From an uncultured Spirochaetales bacterium (lineage in GTDB: Bacteria; Spirochaetota; Spirochaetia; Sphaerochaetales; Sphaerochaetaceae), in contig CASEZU010000034.1 of NCBI GenBank assembly GCA_949292445.1, forward strand, positions 1-20,004: a stretch of DNA of 20,004 nucleotides. Direction: 5' to 3'. Under the pieces are notes generated by a model. That model ran no database searches. It was not told where the DNA came from and saw nothing but the letters and a program-made list of their open reading frames with translations. The translations under genes were made by a program, and so were the position numbers. Below, piece after piece: positions 13,226 through 20,004 of this stretch; position 1 is the stretch's first letter, and the number at the start of each line of letters is the position of its first letter.

Positions 13226-14407
13226 ATGGAAACGATCAGAGAAGTACAGGAAAGATACAGAAAGGAACTGACGGAGAATATCCTGCCGTTCTGGCTTGAG
13301 CATGGACTGGACAGGGAGAACGGCGGCATATGGACGTCGCTGGACCGGGATGGAAGCCTCATAGAGACGGATAAGTCCGTATGGTTCCAGGGCAGGGCGC
13401 TCTGGGTATTCTCCACTGCATATCTTGAGATAGAGAAGAGGCCTGAGTATTTTGAGGCGGCAAGGCTCATTGCCTCATTCATAGACAGACATTGCTTTGA
13501 CAGCGACGGAAGGATGTTCTTCCGTGTCACAGCTGACGGACGCCCCGTGATAAAGCGCATAAGGTATTTCTTCAGTGAGACTTTCGCTGCGATCGGGTAT
13601 GCAGCCTATGCAAGGGCCTCAGGCGATGAGTCGTATAAGGCAAAGGCTCTTGAGGTTTATGAGAATGCAAAGCGGGTCCGGAACACGCCGGGTATCCTCG
13701 TGCCTAAGTTCGACCCTGAGGTACGCCCGATGCGGGGCCATGCTGATTCAATGATAATGATCAATGTCATTTCAGAGCTCAGGAAGGCGCTGCCGGAGAA
13801 GGAGGAGTATCTCACAGCTGAGATAGACAGGGAGATCGCCGACTGCAGGCGCTATTTCATCAGGCCGGAGATGAGGACGGTGCTTGAGACTGTAGGACCC
13901 GACGGGGAACTGCTTCTTGATCATTTCGAGGGCAGGATCGTCAATCCTGGCCATGCCATCGAGGGGGCGTGGTTCATCATGGAGGAGGGAAGGCGCCGCG
14001 GTTCTGAGGAGTATATCCGAACCGGCCTCGATGTGCTCGACTGGATGTGGGACGCAGGCTGGGACAGCGAGTACGGCGGAGGAATAATCCAGTACCGCGA
14101 TGCCGTGGGAAAGAGCCTTTCTGAGTACCATCAGGACATGAAGTTCTGGTGGCCGCAGACGGAGGCTGTCATCGCCAACCTGATGGCTTACTCAATAACA
14201 GGGGACATGAAGTATCTTGAACACTTCCGCTTGGTTGATGAGTATATCTCCGCAAGATTCCTCGACAGGGAGTATGGAGAGTGGTTCGGCTATTTCCACC
14301 GCGACGGAACGCTTGCGACCGCCCTCAAGGGCAATCTTTACAAAGGTCCGTTCCATGTGCCGCGCATGTACATGAAAGCAATTGAGATCCTCAGCAGGAT
14401 CGGGTGA
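13226..14407 (+). CDS. AGE-family sugar 2-epimerase (N-acylglucosamine 2-epimerase-like)
   Basis: A 393-residue protein of the AGE family, an (alpha/alpha)6-barrel. Family members invert carbon 2 of a sugar (GlcNAc/ManNAc, or cellobiose and mannobiose) or isomerise mannose to fructose. The family landmarks are present: WFQGRALW with Arg57, NPGHAIEGAWF with His243, FWWPQTEAV near 307-315, and KGPFHVPRMYM with His377; the two histidines are the usual acid/base pair. The length matches AGE proteins of about 390-420 residues. The KGPFHVPR ending is close to the N-acylglucosamine 2-epimerase branch, but I cannot separate this from cellobiose epimerase by eye. It is its own transcription unit, ended by a terminator 6 bases after the stop, just upstream of the sugar-uptake operon, which hints at a shared sugar. 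No kinase, deacetylase or sialate lyase is next to it. Confidence 0.85.
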   Translation: METIREVQERYRKELTENILPFWLEHGLDRENGGIWTSLDRDGSLIETDKSVWFQGRALWVFSTAYLEIEKRPEYFEAARLIASFIDRHCFDSDGRMFFRVTADGRPVIKRIRYFFSETFAAIGYAAYARASGDESYKAKALEVYENAKRVRNTPGILVPKFDPEVRPMRGHADSMIMINVISELRKALPEKEEYLTAEIDREIADCRRYFIRPEMRTVLETVGPDGELLLDHFEGRIVNPGHAIEGAWFIMEEGRRRGSEEYIRTGLDVLDWMWDAGWDSEYGGGIIQYRDAVGKSLSEYHQDMKFWWPQTEAVIANLMAYSITGDMKYLEHFRLVDEYISARFLDREYGEWFGYFHRDGTLATALKGNLYKGPFHVPRMYMKAIEILSRIG

Positions 14408-14412
14408 GCAAA

Positions 14413-14436
14413 GGGGGCTGCGGCCCCCTCTTCTTA
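14413..14436 (+). terminator. Intrinsic terminator after the epimerase gene
   Basis: GGGGGC (14413-14418) and GCCCCC (14423-14428) close a TGCG loop, followed by TCTTCTT. It lies six bases after the epimerase stop and separates it from the sugar operon. Confidence 0.85.
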
Positions 14437-14487
14437 TGCAGTTTATCATCAGATCCGGCCCCGGGATGCTTGTCATTCAATTTTTCA

Positions 14488-14515
14488 TTGCGCATTCGGG
14501 AATCGGTGATAGAAT
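14488..14515 (+). promoter_or_regulatory. Extended -10 promoter of the sugar ABC operon
   Basis: TGATAGAAT is an extended -10 (TG at 14507-14508, TAGAAT at 14510-14515). A poor -35, TTGCGC, stands 16 bp upstream at 14488-14493. The expected start point near 14522 falls inside the LacI-type palindrome. Confidence 0.55.
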
Positions 14516-14517
14516 CA

Positions 14518-14533
14518 GATTAATCGATTAATC
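14518..14533 (+). promoter_or_regulatory. LacI-family operator, perfect 16-bp palindrome
   Basis: GATTAATCGATTAATC is a perfect inverted repeat with the central CG step typical of LacI/PurR-family operators, where hinge-helix leucines insert. It covers the predicted start point, so binding would block initiation. The LacI gene at the end of the same operon is the obvious candidate regulator, giving negative autoregulation of the whole operon. I saw no second copy in the window. Confidence 0.82.
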
Positions 14534-14549
14534 ACAAAAGGAGGAGATT

Positions 14550-15839
14550 ATGAGAGCAACTTTCAGAATGAAAGCGGTATGCGCTTTCCTTGCGCTCGTA
14601 CTTCTTGCGCTTCCTGTAATTGCACAGGGCAGCACCGAAAGCTCCGCAGCCCCGTCCGGCCCGGTGGAGATCAAGATCGCTACATGGACAAGCAATCCAG
14701 ATCAGATAGCCCTGCTTCAGAGCTTCGTAGATGAATTCGCTGCAAAGGAGGGCATCGAGATAGAGTCAGAGTTCGAATCAATTGATTTCGGCGAGTACAA
14801 CACGAAGCTCTCCCTCGAGCTGCAGGGATCCGAGGCTCCGGATGTTTTCTGGGTTCTCGAGACATCCGCTCCGGCTTTCATCCAGTCAGGCCTGCTCGCT
14901 GAGCTCGATGAGGCTCTTGCTGAGTACAATCCTGATGATTTCTCCGCAAAGGCGATGGAGCTCTGGCAGAATGGCGGAAAGACATATGCCGTACCGTTCT
15001 CGACCAGCCCGTTCTTCATCCTCTACAATGCTGACCTTTTTGCTGCAGCCGGAGCTCCCACTCCTGAGCAGCTTGTGGCTGAGGGCAACTGGAACTGGGA
15101 TACATTCCGCTCCGTAAGCAAGGCCGTCAAGGATGCCACAGGAGTATGGGGATACCAGACTGTAGACGGCGGCGGATATGATGTCAGGATCCTTCACAAC
15201 CTCTGCCCGATCATCCGTTCCTATGGCGGCGATGCCTGGACAAGCGACGGTCAGATCCTCATCAACACACCGGAATCCGTAGCTGCAGTCCAGCTCTTCC
15301 ATGACATGGTTTATGTGGATGGTTCCGTTGTTCCTCCTGGAGATCAGAGCAACTTCTTCGCAGGATCTGCTGCGATGACTGCCGCCCAGGTATCCAGAGT
15401 CTCGAACCTCGCTGATGCTGATTTCGCATGGGGCGTCGCCCCGATGCCGGCAGGGCCGATGGGCGATGTTCCTATCATCGGGCAGGCTGGAATCGGCGCA
15501 TTCAGCAAGGGAGAGAACGTCGAGATCGCAAAGAAGCTCGTTGCCTACATGACCAATGAGGATTGTGTGGCCCGCATGGCCGGAATCTGGCCGCCTGCAA
15601 GGAAGAGCGTGCTTGAGTCGCCTGACTTCCTCGCTTCGCAGCCTCTTCTCACCGAGGATCAGATGTCTGTTGCTGTCGCTTCCTCAATCGAGACCGGAAG
15701 GGTTCTCCCGTCCCATGTGATGTATCCGCAGATCGAAGTCGAATCCAGGATCGTGTGGGACAGGCTCTGGACTCCGGATGCCGATGTTCAGGCTGTGCTT
15801 GATGCGGTTGCCGACGTCTACGCCAAATACATCAACTGA
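14550..15839 (+). CDS. Sugar ABC transporter substrate-binding protein (CUT1 family)
   Basis: A 429-residue extracytoplasmic solute-binding protein of the MalE/UgpB type. ATG 14550 follows AAGGAGG (14538-14544). Residues 1-25 form a signal peptide with cleavage probably after VIA (ALPVIA before QGSTE). There is no lipobox cysteine, so in a diderm it would be free in the periplasm. The mature chain starts VEIKIATWTSNPDQ, then FVDEFAAKEGIEIESEF and APDVFWVLETSAPAFI, which is the classical lobe I pattern of this family; the hinge part FSTSPFFILYNADLFAAAG is also typical. It binds a sugar or sugar derivative and delivers it to the two permeases downstream. It is the first gene of a LacI-controlled operon. 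The sugar cannot be identified from sequence alone. Confidence 0.93.
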   Translation: MRATFRMKAVCAFLALVLLALPVIAQGSTESSAAPSGPVEIKIATWTSNPDQIALLQSFVDEFAAKEGIEIESEFESIDFGEYNTKLSLELQGSEAPDVFWVLETSAPAFIQSGLLAELDEALAEYNPDDFSAKAMELWQNGGKTYAVPFSTSPFFILYNADLFAAAGAPTPEQLVAEGNWNWDTFRSVSKAVKDATGVWGYQTVDGGGYDVRILHNLCPIIRSYGGDAWTSDGQILINTPESVAAVQLFHDMVYVDGSVVPPGDQSNFFAGSAAMTAAQVSRVSNLADADFAWGVAPMPAGPMGDVPIIGQAGIGAFSKGENVEIAKKLVAYMTNEDCVARMAGIWPPARKSVLESPDFLASQPLLTEDQMSVAVASSIETGRVLPSHVMYPQIEVESRIVWDRLWTPDADVQAVLDAVADVYAKYIN

Positions 15840-15856
15840 TTGAAAGGGGAGGAACC

Positions 15857-16756
15857 ATGCGCTTGAAGCAATCTAGGCTCGCAAGAGGAGAAGCGTTGAC
15901 AGGATATCTTTTCATCCTGCCTCAGATGCTGGGATTCCTGATTCTGGTGCTGGTTCCTCTTGTAATGGTTTTCGTCTATTCCTTTGAGTCCCGCAACCTC
16001 CTTTTCGGGAATATGGGATTCGCAGGACTGGATAATTACAGGACACTCGTGGAAGATGATCTTTTCTACATGACGCTGAAGAACACGATCATCTTCTCAC
16101 TTGGTGTCGTTCCTCTCAACCTCGTGCTTTCGCTTGCGCTCGCCCTGTACCTCGGGGCGAATGCTGCGGGGGCCAGGGTCGTGAGGAGTGTCATTTTCCT
16201 GCCGGTAATAACCTCCGGAGTCGCCTGGGCGATCGTTTTCAAATATCTTTTCCAGGGGGGGGAAGCCGGACCGATAAATTACATACTCTCGTTCATCGGG
16301 ATAGAAGGGCCGAACTGGCTCCACGAGAAGGGCTGGGCAATGACAGCCGTTGTCATCTCCAGAGTCCTGAAGAATCTCGGTATGAACGTGCTGATCTTCA
16401 TGGGTGCCGTTATGAATCTTCCGCAGGATGTTCTCGAGGCAGGGAAGATAGACGGCGCGACGAAACCCGTTCTTTTCTGGAAGATAAAACTCCCTCTTCT
16501 GATGCCGTCGATTCTCATGGTGATGATTGTGACGGTGATCGGTTCCATGAGGGTCTTCGATACGATAAAGCTCATGACCGACGGCGGTCCGGAAGGCTCT
16601 ACGATGGTGCTTGTCTACTACATCTACCATCAGGCTTTCAAGACATTCAACATCGGTTACGCTTCGGCTGTGGCGGTGGTTCTGTTCCTGATAGTCCTGC
16701 TGCTCACGATCATCCAGTGGTCGCTCAGGAGGAAGGCATCGTATTATGAAGACTAG
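15857..16756 (+). CDS. Sugar ABC transporter permease, MalF/UgpA type
   Basis: A 299-residue inner-membrane permease with six likely membrane segments (first near residues 17-42). ATG 15857 follows AGGGGAGG (15845-15852), 17 bases after the upstream stop. The EAA loop that contacts the ATPase is at about 194-213 (EAGKIDGATKPVLFWKIKLP). Conserved MalF-branch features include RSVIFLPVITSGVAWAIVFK and a final segment TDGGPEGSTMVLVYYIYHQAF. A run of eight G (16255-16262) falls in the loop codons QGGE of residues 133-136. The next permease gene begins 11 bp before this one ends, so the two are probably translationally coupled and form a heterodimer. No ATPase gene is present in the operon. Confidence 0.93.
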   Translation: MRLKQSRLARGEALTGYLFILPQMLGFLILVLVPLVMVFVYSFESRNLLFGNMGFAGLDNYRTLVEDDLFYMTLKNTIIFSLGVVPLNLVLSLALALYLGANAAGARVVRSVIFLPVITSGVAWAIVFKYLFQGGEAGPINYILSFIGIEGPNWLHEKGWAMTAVVISRVLKNLGMNVLIFMGAVMNLPQDVLEAGKIDGATKPVLFWKIKLPLLMPSILMVMIVTVIGSMRVFDTIKLMTDGGPEGSTMVLVYYIYHQAFKTFNIGYASAVAVVLFLIVLLLTIIQWSLRRKASYYED

Positions 16757-17576
16757 AATCGCACAGAAAACAATCTATTACATCGTTGTTGCCCTGATCG
16801 TGGTCGTATTCATCTATCCGTTCTGGTGGATGGTCACGAACTCGCTCAACTCGATCAATGAGATATTCGGCAAGCCCACGCTTCTGCCCAAGTCGTGGAT
16901 GTGGCATAACTACATTGAGATTTTCCAGGTACAGCCGTTTGCAAGGCATTACCTGAACACAATAATGGTCGCAGTGCTGGGAACTGCGGGAAACGTCTTC
17001 ATCTCGGCGCTTTCAGGATATGCGTTCGCACGTCTGAGGTTCCCCGGCCGTTCCGCGCTTTTCATCCTGCTTCTCACAGCCCTGATGATGCCGATCGAGG
17101 TCACGATTGTTCCGATGTACTTCATGATGAACAACATCGGGGCGAATGACACCCTCGTTCCCCTGATCCTCATTCCTGTGTTCTGCTCGCAGGGAGCGTT
17201 CTCCGCCTTCATGCTCCGTCAGCATTACATAACGGTTCCCAAGGAGCTTGAGGAAGCTGCGAGGCTTGACGGGTTGAGGCCCGCGGGAATCTTCTTCCGC
17301 ATCATGCTCCCGATATCGGTGCCGGTGCTCAGTTCTGCCGCGATCCTGGCATTCCTCTCAGTCTGGAACATGTATCTCGAGCCGCTTGTGTTTGTTTCCA
17401 GCCTGGATAAATTCACACTGCCGCTTTCGCTCTCGAACTTCAATGACACCTACGGGCTTCCGCAGTGGAACCTGCAGCTGGCGGCGACTACACTGTCTGT
17501 CATTCCGGTGATGATCTTCTACCTCATCTTCCAGAACAAGATATCGAACGCGATGGTCACATCGGGAATGAAATAA
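16746..17576 (+). CDS. Sugar ABC transporter permease, MalG/UgpE type
   Basis: A 276-residue inner-membrane permease, the partner of the MalF-type protein upstream, which it overlaps by 11 bp. A purine-rich AGGAGGAAGG upstream serves as binding site. The opening YPFWWMVTNSLNSINEIFG and the segment NTIMVAVLGTAGNVFISALSGYAFARLRFPG are typical of the MalG branch. The EAA loop is at about 169-189 (EEAARLDGLRPAGIFFRIML). The C-terminus ends ISNAMVTSGMK, close to the usual 'GLTAGAVKG' tail of this family. It should pass sugar from the binding protein into the cytoplasm, using a shared ATPase encoded elsewhere. The FAD oxidoreductase starts 10 bases after its stop. Confidence 0.93.
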   Translation: MKTRIAQKTIYYIVVALIVVVFIYPFWWMVTNSLNSINEIFGKPTLLPKSWMWHNYIEIFQVQPFARHYLNTIMVAVLGTAGNVFISALSGYAFARLRFPGRSALFILLLTALMMPIEVTIVPMYFMMNNIGANDTLVPLILIPVFCSQGAFSAFMLRQHYITVPKELEEAARLDGLRPAGIFFRIMLPISVPVLSSAAILAFLSVWNMYLEPLVFVSSLDKFTLPLSLSNFNDTYGLPQWNLQLAATTLSVIPVMIFYLIFQNKISNAMVTSGMK

Positions 17577-17586
17577 GGAGTCTTAA

Positions 17587-18951
17587 ATGAATAATGATCA
17601 TACTGTTCTTGAATATGATGTGGTGATTGCCGGAGGAGGCATCGCCGGCTCTCTCGCTGCTGTGGCTTCGGCACGCCATGGTGCCAGGACGCTCCTGGTG
17701 GAGGAGACAGGGTTCCTCGGCGGTTCCCTCACTGTCTGCGGGACAGGTCCTATGATGACATTCCATGCCGGTGATAAGCAGGTGATAAAGGGGCTCGGAG
17801 AGGAACTCATAAACAGGCTGAAGGAGAAGAACCTCTCTCCCGGACATACTGTTGACAGCACGGGATATACTTATACCGTGACTCCTTTCGATGCCGAGGG
17901 CCTGAAGCGCGAGCTTGAGCTCATGGTGACTGAGAGCGGGGCAGAGATACTCTATCATGCGAAGCTGATAAGCGCTTGTGTGAGCGGCGGCAGGGCAGAT
18001 TCCATCACCGTTTCCTCAATGGGTGTCAGGATTGAGATAAAAGGCAGGGTCTTCATAGATTCTACAGGGGATGCGACTCTTCTTAAGCTCTCCGGTGTTC
18101 CCGTTTCATCCGGAAGAGACAGTGACGGAGCTAATCAGCCCATGACGATGAACTTCAAGCTCTCCGGTGTCGACATACCTCTGATCCGCTCGATAATGGA
18201 GAAGGATGTTGAGCTGTTCCCGTTCCTGAAAAAACATCCCAAAGGACTGGAGAAAGAGGCTTCAAGGCTCTCAATTTCGGGGTTCCAGGACATCATGAAG
18301 GAAGGGATTGCCTCCGGGGAACTGGATATAGACAGGGATATAGTGCTCTGCTTTGAGACGAACAATTTCAACGAGGTCATCGTGAACATGACACGAATCC
18401 ACAGCCTCGATCCGCTGAATCCCTTCGATATCTCCAGAGCCGAGACGGAGGGAAGGCGGCAGGTCTGGGAGATGTATGCGTTCCTGAGAAAGCATGTGCC
18501 CGGTTTTGCCTCTTCCGTGCTAATCTCGTCCGGCCCCCGCATAGGAGTCAGAAGCTCCGGCCGCATGAACGGTGTCTATTCGCTGACCGCTGATGATATC
18601 CTCTCTGAGACGAAATTCGCTGACGGCATTGCCTGCTGCGGCTATCCCATCGACATTCATTCCGATGGTGCCGAGACAAAGAGCACATTCCTCAGATGGG
18701 GAGGCTATTACTCGATACCGTACCGCTGTCTCATAAACAGCACGGTCAGCAATATAATGGCTGCCGGACGCGATATCTCCTGCACTTTTGAGGCGCATGC
18801 ATCGCTTCGTGTGAGTCCCTGCTGCACTGCCACAGGGCAGGCTGCAGGCACTGCTGCCGCGATGGCTGCAGCTTCAGGCCTCTCTCCTCTTGATGTGGAT
18901 ACGGGCAGCCTGAGGGATAATCTCAGGAAGGACGGTGCGATTGTTGAATAG
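17587..18951 (+). CDS. FAD-dependent oxidoreductase (PF12831-like) of the sugar operon
   Basis: A 454-residue cytoplasmic flavoprotein. ATG 17587 follows AAGGAG (17575-17580). The Rossmann dinucleotide motif VVIAGGGIAGSLAAVASARHG (about residues 12-32) ends at a glutamate of TLLVEE that would hold the FAD ribose. Next comes GFLGGSLTVCGTGPMM, the family's post-Rossmann segment, with Cys51 close to where the flavin ring should sit. The second FAD motif is IDSTGDATLL (157-166). The C-terminal part IPYRCLINSTVSNIMAAGRDIS and ATGQAAGTAAAMA completes the FAD domain. Proteins of this kind are often beside carbohydrate uptake genes, but few have a known reaction. Its position between the permease and lacI suggests that it oxidises or reduces the imported sugar or a derivative; this is inference. 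Length and motifs are complete, with no break. Confidence 0.88.
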   Translation: MNNDHTVLEYDVVIAGGGIAGSLAAVASARHGARTLLVEETGFLGGSLTVCGTGPMMTFHAGDKQVIKGLGEELINRLKEKNLSPGHTVDSTGYTYTVTPFDAEGLKRELELMVTESGAEILYHAKLISACVSGGRADSITVSSMGVRIEIKGRVFIDSTGDATLLKLSGVPVSSGRDSDGANQPMTMNFKLSGVDIPLIRSIMEKDVELFPFLKKHPKGLEKEASRLSISGFQDIMKEGIASGELDIDRDIVLCFETNNFNEVIVNMTRIHSLDPLNPFDISRAETEGRRQVWEMYAFLRKHVPGFASSVLISSGPRIGVRSSGRMNGVYSLTADDILSETKFADGIACCGYPIDIHSDGAETKSTFLRWGGYYSIPYRCLINSTVSNIMAAGRDISCTFEAHASLRVSPCCTATGQAAGTAAAMAAASGLSPLDVDTGSLRDNLRKDGAIVE

Positions 18952-19930
18952 GAGGATAACTCTCTCGGATGTGGCATCGGCTGCCGGCGTGTCAGCAGCG
19001 ACAGCCTCAGCCGTACTGAGCGGAAAGGAGGGGCAGAGCATAAGGGTGAGCCGTGAACGGCGCCGGGCCATCCTCGATGCAGCTGCTTCCCTCGGATATG
19101 TTCCCAATACCGCTGCCCAGCAGCTGAAGGCCGGCGATGACAACCATATCATCGCGGTTTTCACCTATGAGAACATTTTCCCCGCTGATCCGAGGAGTGA
19201 GTTCTACCTTTTCTTCGCAGGCATCCAGCAGGAAGCCGAGAGGGAGGGGTATGATATCCTGATCCTCAATAACTGGGGCCGGGACAAATCCCGCAGCTCC
19301 AGGATAAGGCTGGCAGCCGGTGCGATAATGATCGGCGTCACGAGGGATGACCGTCATATAACCTCGCTTGTGAAGCAGGATTTTCCCCTTGTCTTTGTTG
19401 GGCGGCGGGAAATAGGCAGCGGCCTTCCCGTCCGCTGGGTGACCTTTGACTATGAGAAGGCAGTAGGGCGGATCGTGGAGCTTGTCGCACCGTTCGCATC
19501 CGGCAGTATCGTTTATGTCTCTTCTCCTCTCTCTTCTGCGGAGCCATCGGAAGACAAGAGCATTTTCCTCCATAATGCATGTGCCCGGATGGGAATAAAG
19601 GTCATTGATATGATCATCACGGACAGTGTCTCTCCTCAGCAGCTTGCAGCTGTCCTGGAGGCCGGTGCTGTCGTGTTCGACAGGCTTTTCATCGCGGATA
19701 TCTTCACCTCAGCATTCCGCGGACACGGCATCTCCATCGGCAAGGATATCCATGGGGCTATCCTGGAGGATGACTGGACAGGCACGCATGGAGAGTGGAC
19801 CGTATGGGAGAACAGGAGACTCGATCTCGGAGCGCTCTCAGCCAAGTATCTGATCTCCCTCCTTGCCGGAAAGGATGAGACTCCGGCTCCTGTATCGATG
19901 CCGGTGATAGTAAGGCAGAGCGCAATGTGA
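18941..19930 (+). CDS. LacI-family transcriptional regulator of the sugar operon
   Basis: A LacI/GalR-type repressor of about 329 residues. The helix-turn-helix ITLSDVASAAGVSAATASAVLSG begins only a few codons after the start, and the hinge YVPNTAAQQLKAG contains the leucine (Leu62) that wedges into a central CG step. A periplasmic-binding-protein-like effector domain follows (IIAVFTYENIFPADPRSEFY). The start is uncertain: TTG 18941 is chosen because AGGAAGGA (18925-18932) stands 8 bases before it; GTG 18935 and TTG 18944 are alternatives. All overlap the end of the FAD oxidoreductase gene. A strong AGGAGG at 18950-18955 lies inside the frame but has no start codon at a usable distance. It probably binds GATTAATCGATTAATC upstream of the binding-protein gene and so controls its own operon. 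Confidence 0.9.
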   Translation: MLNRRITLSDVASAAGVSAATASAVLSGKEGQSIRVSRERRRAILDAAASLGYVPNTAAQQLKAGDDNHIIAVFTYENIFPADPRSEFYLFFAGIQQEAEREGYDILILNNWGRDKSRSSRIRLAAGAIMIGVTRDDRHITSLVKQDFPLVFVGRREIGSGLPVRWVTFDYEKAVGRIVELVAPFASGSIVYVSSPLSSAEPSEDKSIFLHNACARMGIKVIDMIITDSVSPQQLAAVLEAGAVVFDRLFIADIFTSAFRGHGISIGKDIHGAILEDDWTGTHGEWTVWENRRLDLGALSAKYLISLLAGKDETPAPVSMPVIVRQSAM

Positions 19931-19931
19931 C

Positions 19932-20004
19932 TCAGGACTTCTGCAGGGCCCTTATCTTCGCCATGTAGTGGTTCTTCATATCGTTCTCAAAATCTTTGTC
20001 ACAG
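19932..20004 (-). CDS. C-terminus of an unrecognised protein (partial)
   Basis: The minus strand reads 23 codons to a TGA at 19932-19934, giving CDKDFENDMKNHYMAKIRAL then QKS. The amphipathic, charged helix looks like real coding sequence, and the codon choice (AAG, CTG, AGG) is like the neighbours. The gene continues beyond the right edge. It ends one base from the lacI stop, tail to tail, with no terminator between. No family can be named from this fragment. Confidence 0.6.
   Translation of the reverse strand, partial: CDKDFENDMKNHYMAKIRALQKS

Overview
The window looks like chromosomal DNA from a diderm spirochaete, probably a Sphaerochaetaceae/Treponemataceae-type gut or environmental lineage. 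This is inferred from the type of genes (a sugar-binding protein whose signal peptide ends in VIAQG, a CarD-ispD-ispF cluster, ThyX, a lipoprotein with a loose lipobox) and not from any rRNA marker. Coding density is very high, genes overlap by 4-23 bp inside operons, and no stretch longer than about 150 bp lacks a gene. I see no tRNA, rRNA, insertion sequence, phage gene or CRISPR array.

Layout. 1-210: the 3' end of an elongation factor G gene and its terminator. 282-2653: a lone surface lipoprotein with about 18 GLUG-like repeats; its signal-peptide coding region contains a run of nine G. 2658-6721: a MarR repressor and two half-transporters of a heterodimeric ABC exporter, behind a promoter with a double dyad operator. 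6776-7516: a RecA-like P-loop protein of unknown role with its own promoter. 7551-9287 (minus strand): carD-ispD-ispF, which joins a transcription regulator to two steps of the MEP isoprenoid pathway. 9421-12475: malQ-rsmE-thyX. 12468-13139 (minus): an alpha/beta hydrolase. 13226-14407: an AGE-family sugar 2-epimerase, followed by a terminator. 14488-19930: a LacI-controlled sugar locus (binding protein, two permeases, FAD-dependent oxidoreductase, LacI regulator). 19932-20004 (minus): the C-terminus of an unrecognised protein.

How the genes work together. The MarR protein probably represses itself and the exporter until a ligand releases it. The LacI protein probably closes the perfect 16-bp palindrome upstream of the binding-protein gene until the imported sugar, or a product of it, appears. 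The uptake system has no ATPase of its own, so it must borrow a shared MsmK/UgpC-type ATPase. The epimerase next door may act on the same sugar but is a separate transcription unit.

Two signals stand out. First, the G9 tract at 330-338 is placed so that gain or loss of one G gives a stop codon within a few codons, the expected design of an ON/OFF phase-variable surface protein. Second, the two divergent intergenic regions (carD/malQ and hydrolase/epimerase) hold four starts that each lack a well-placed Shine-Dalgarno and each have a -10-like hexamer ending 6-7 nt before the ATG, which suggests leaderless mRNAs, while genes inside operons carry ordinary ribosome binding sites.
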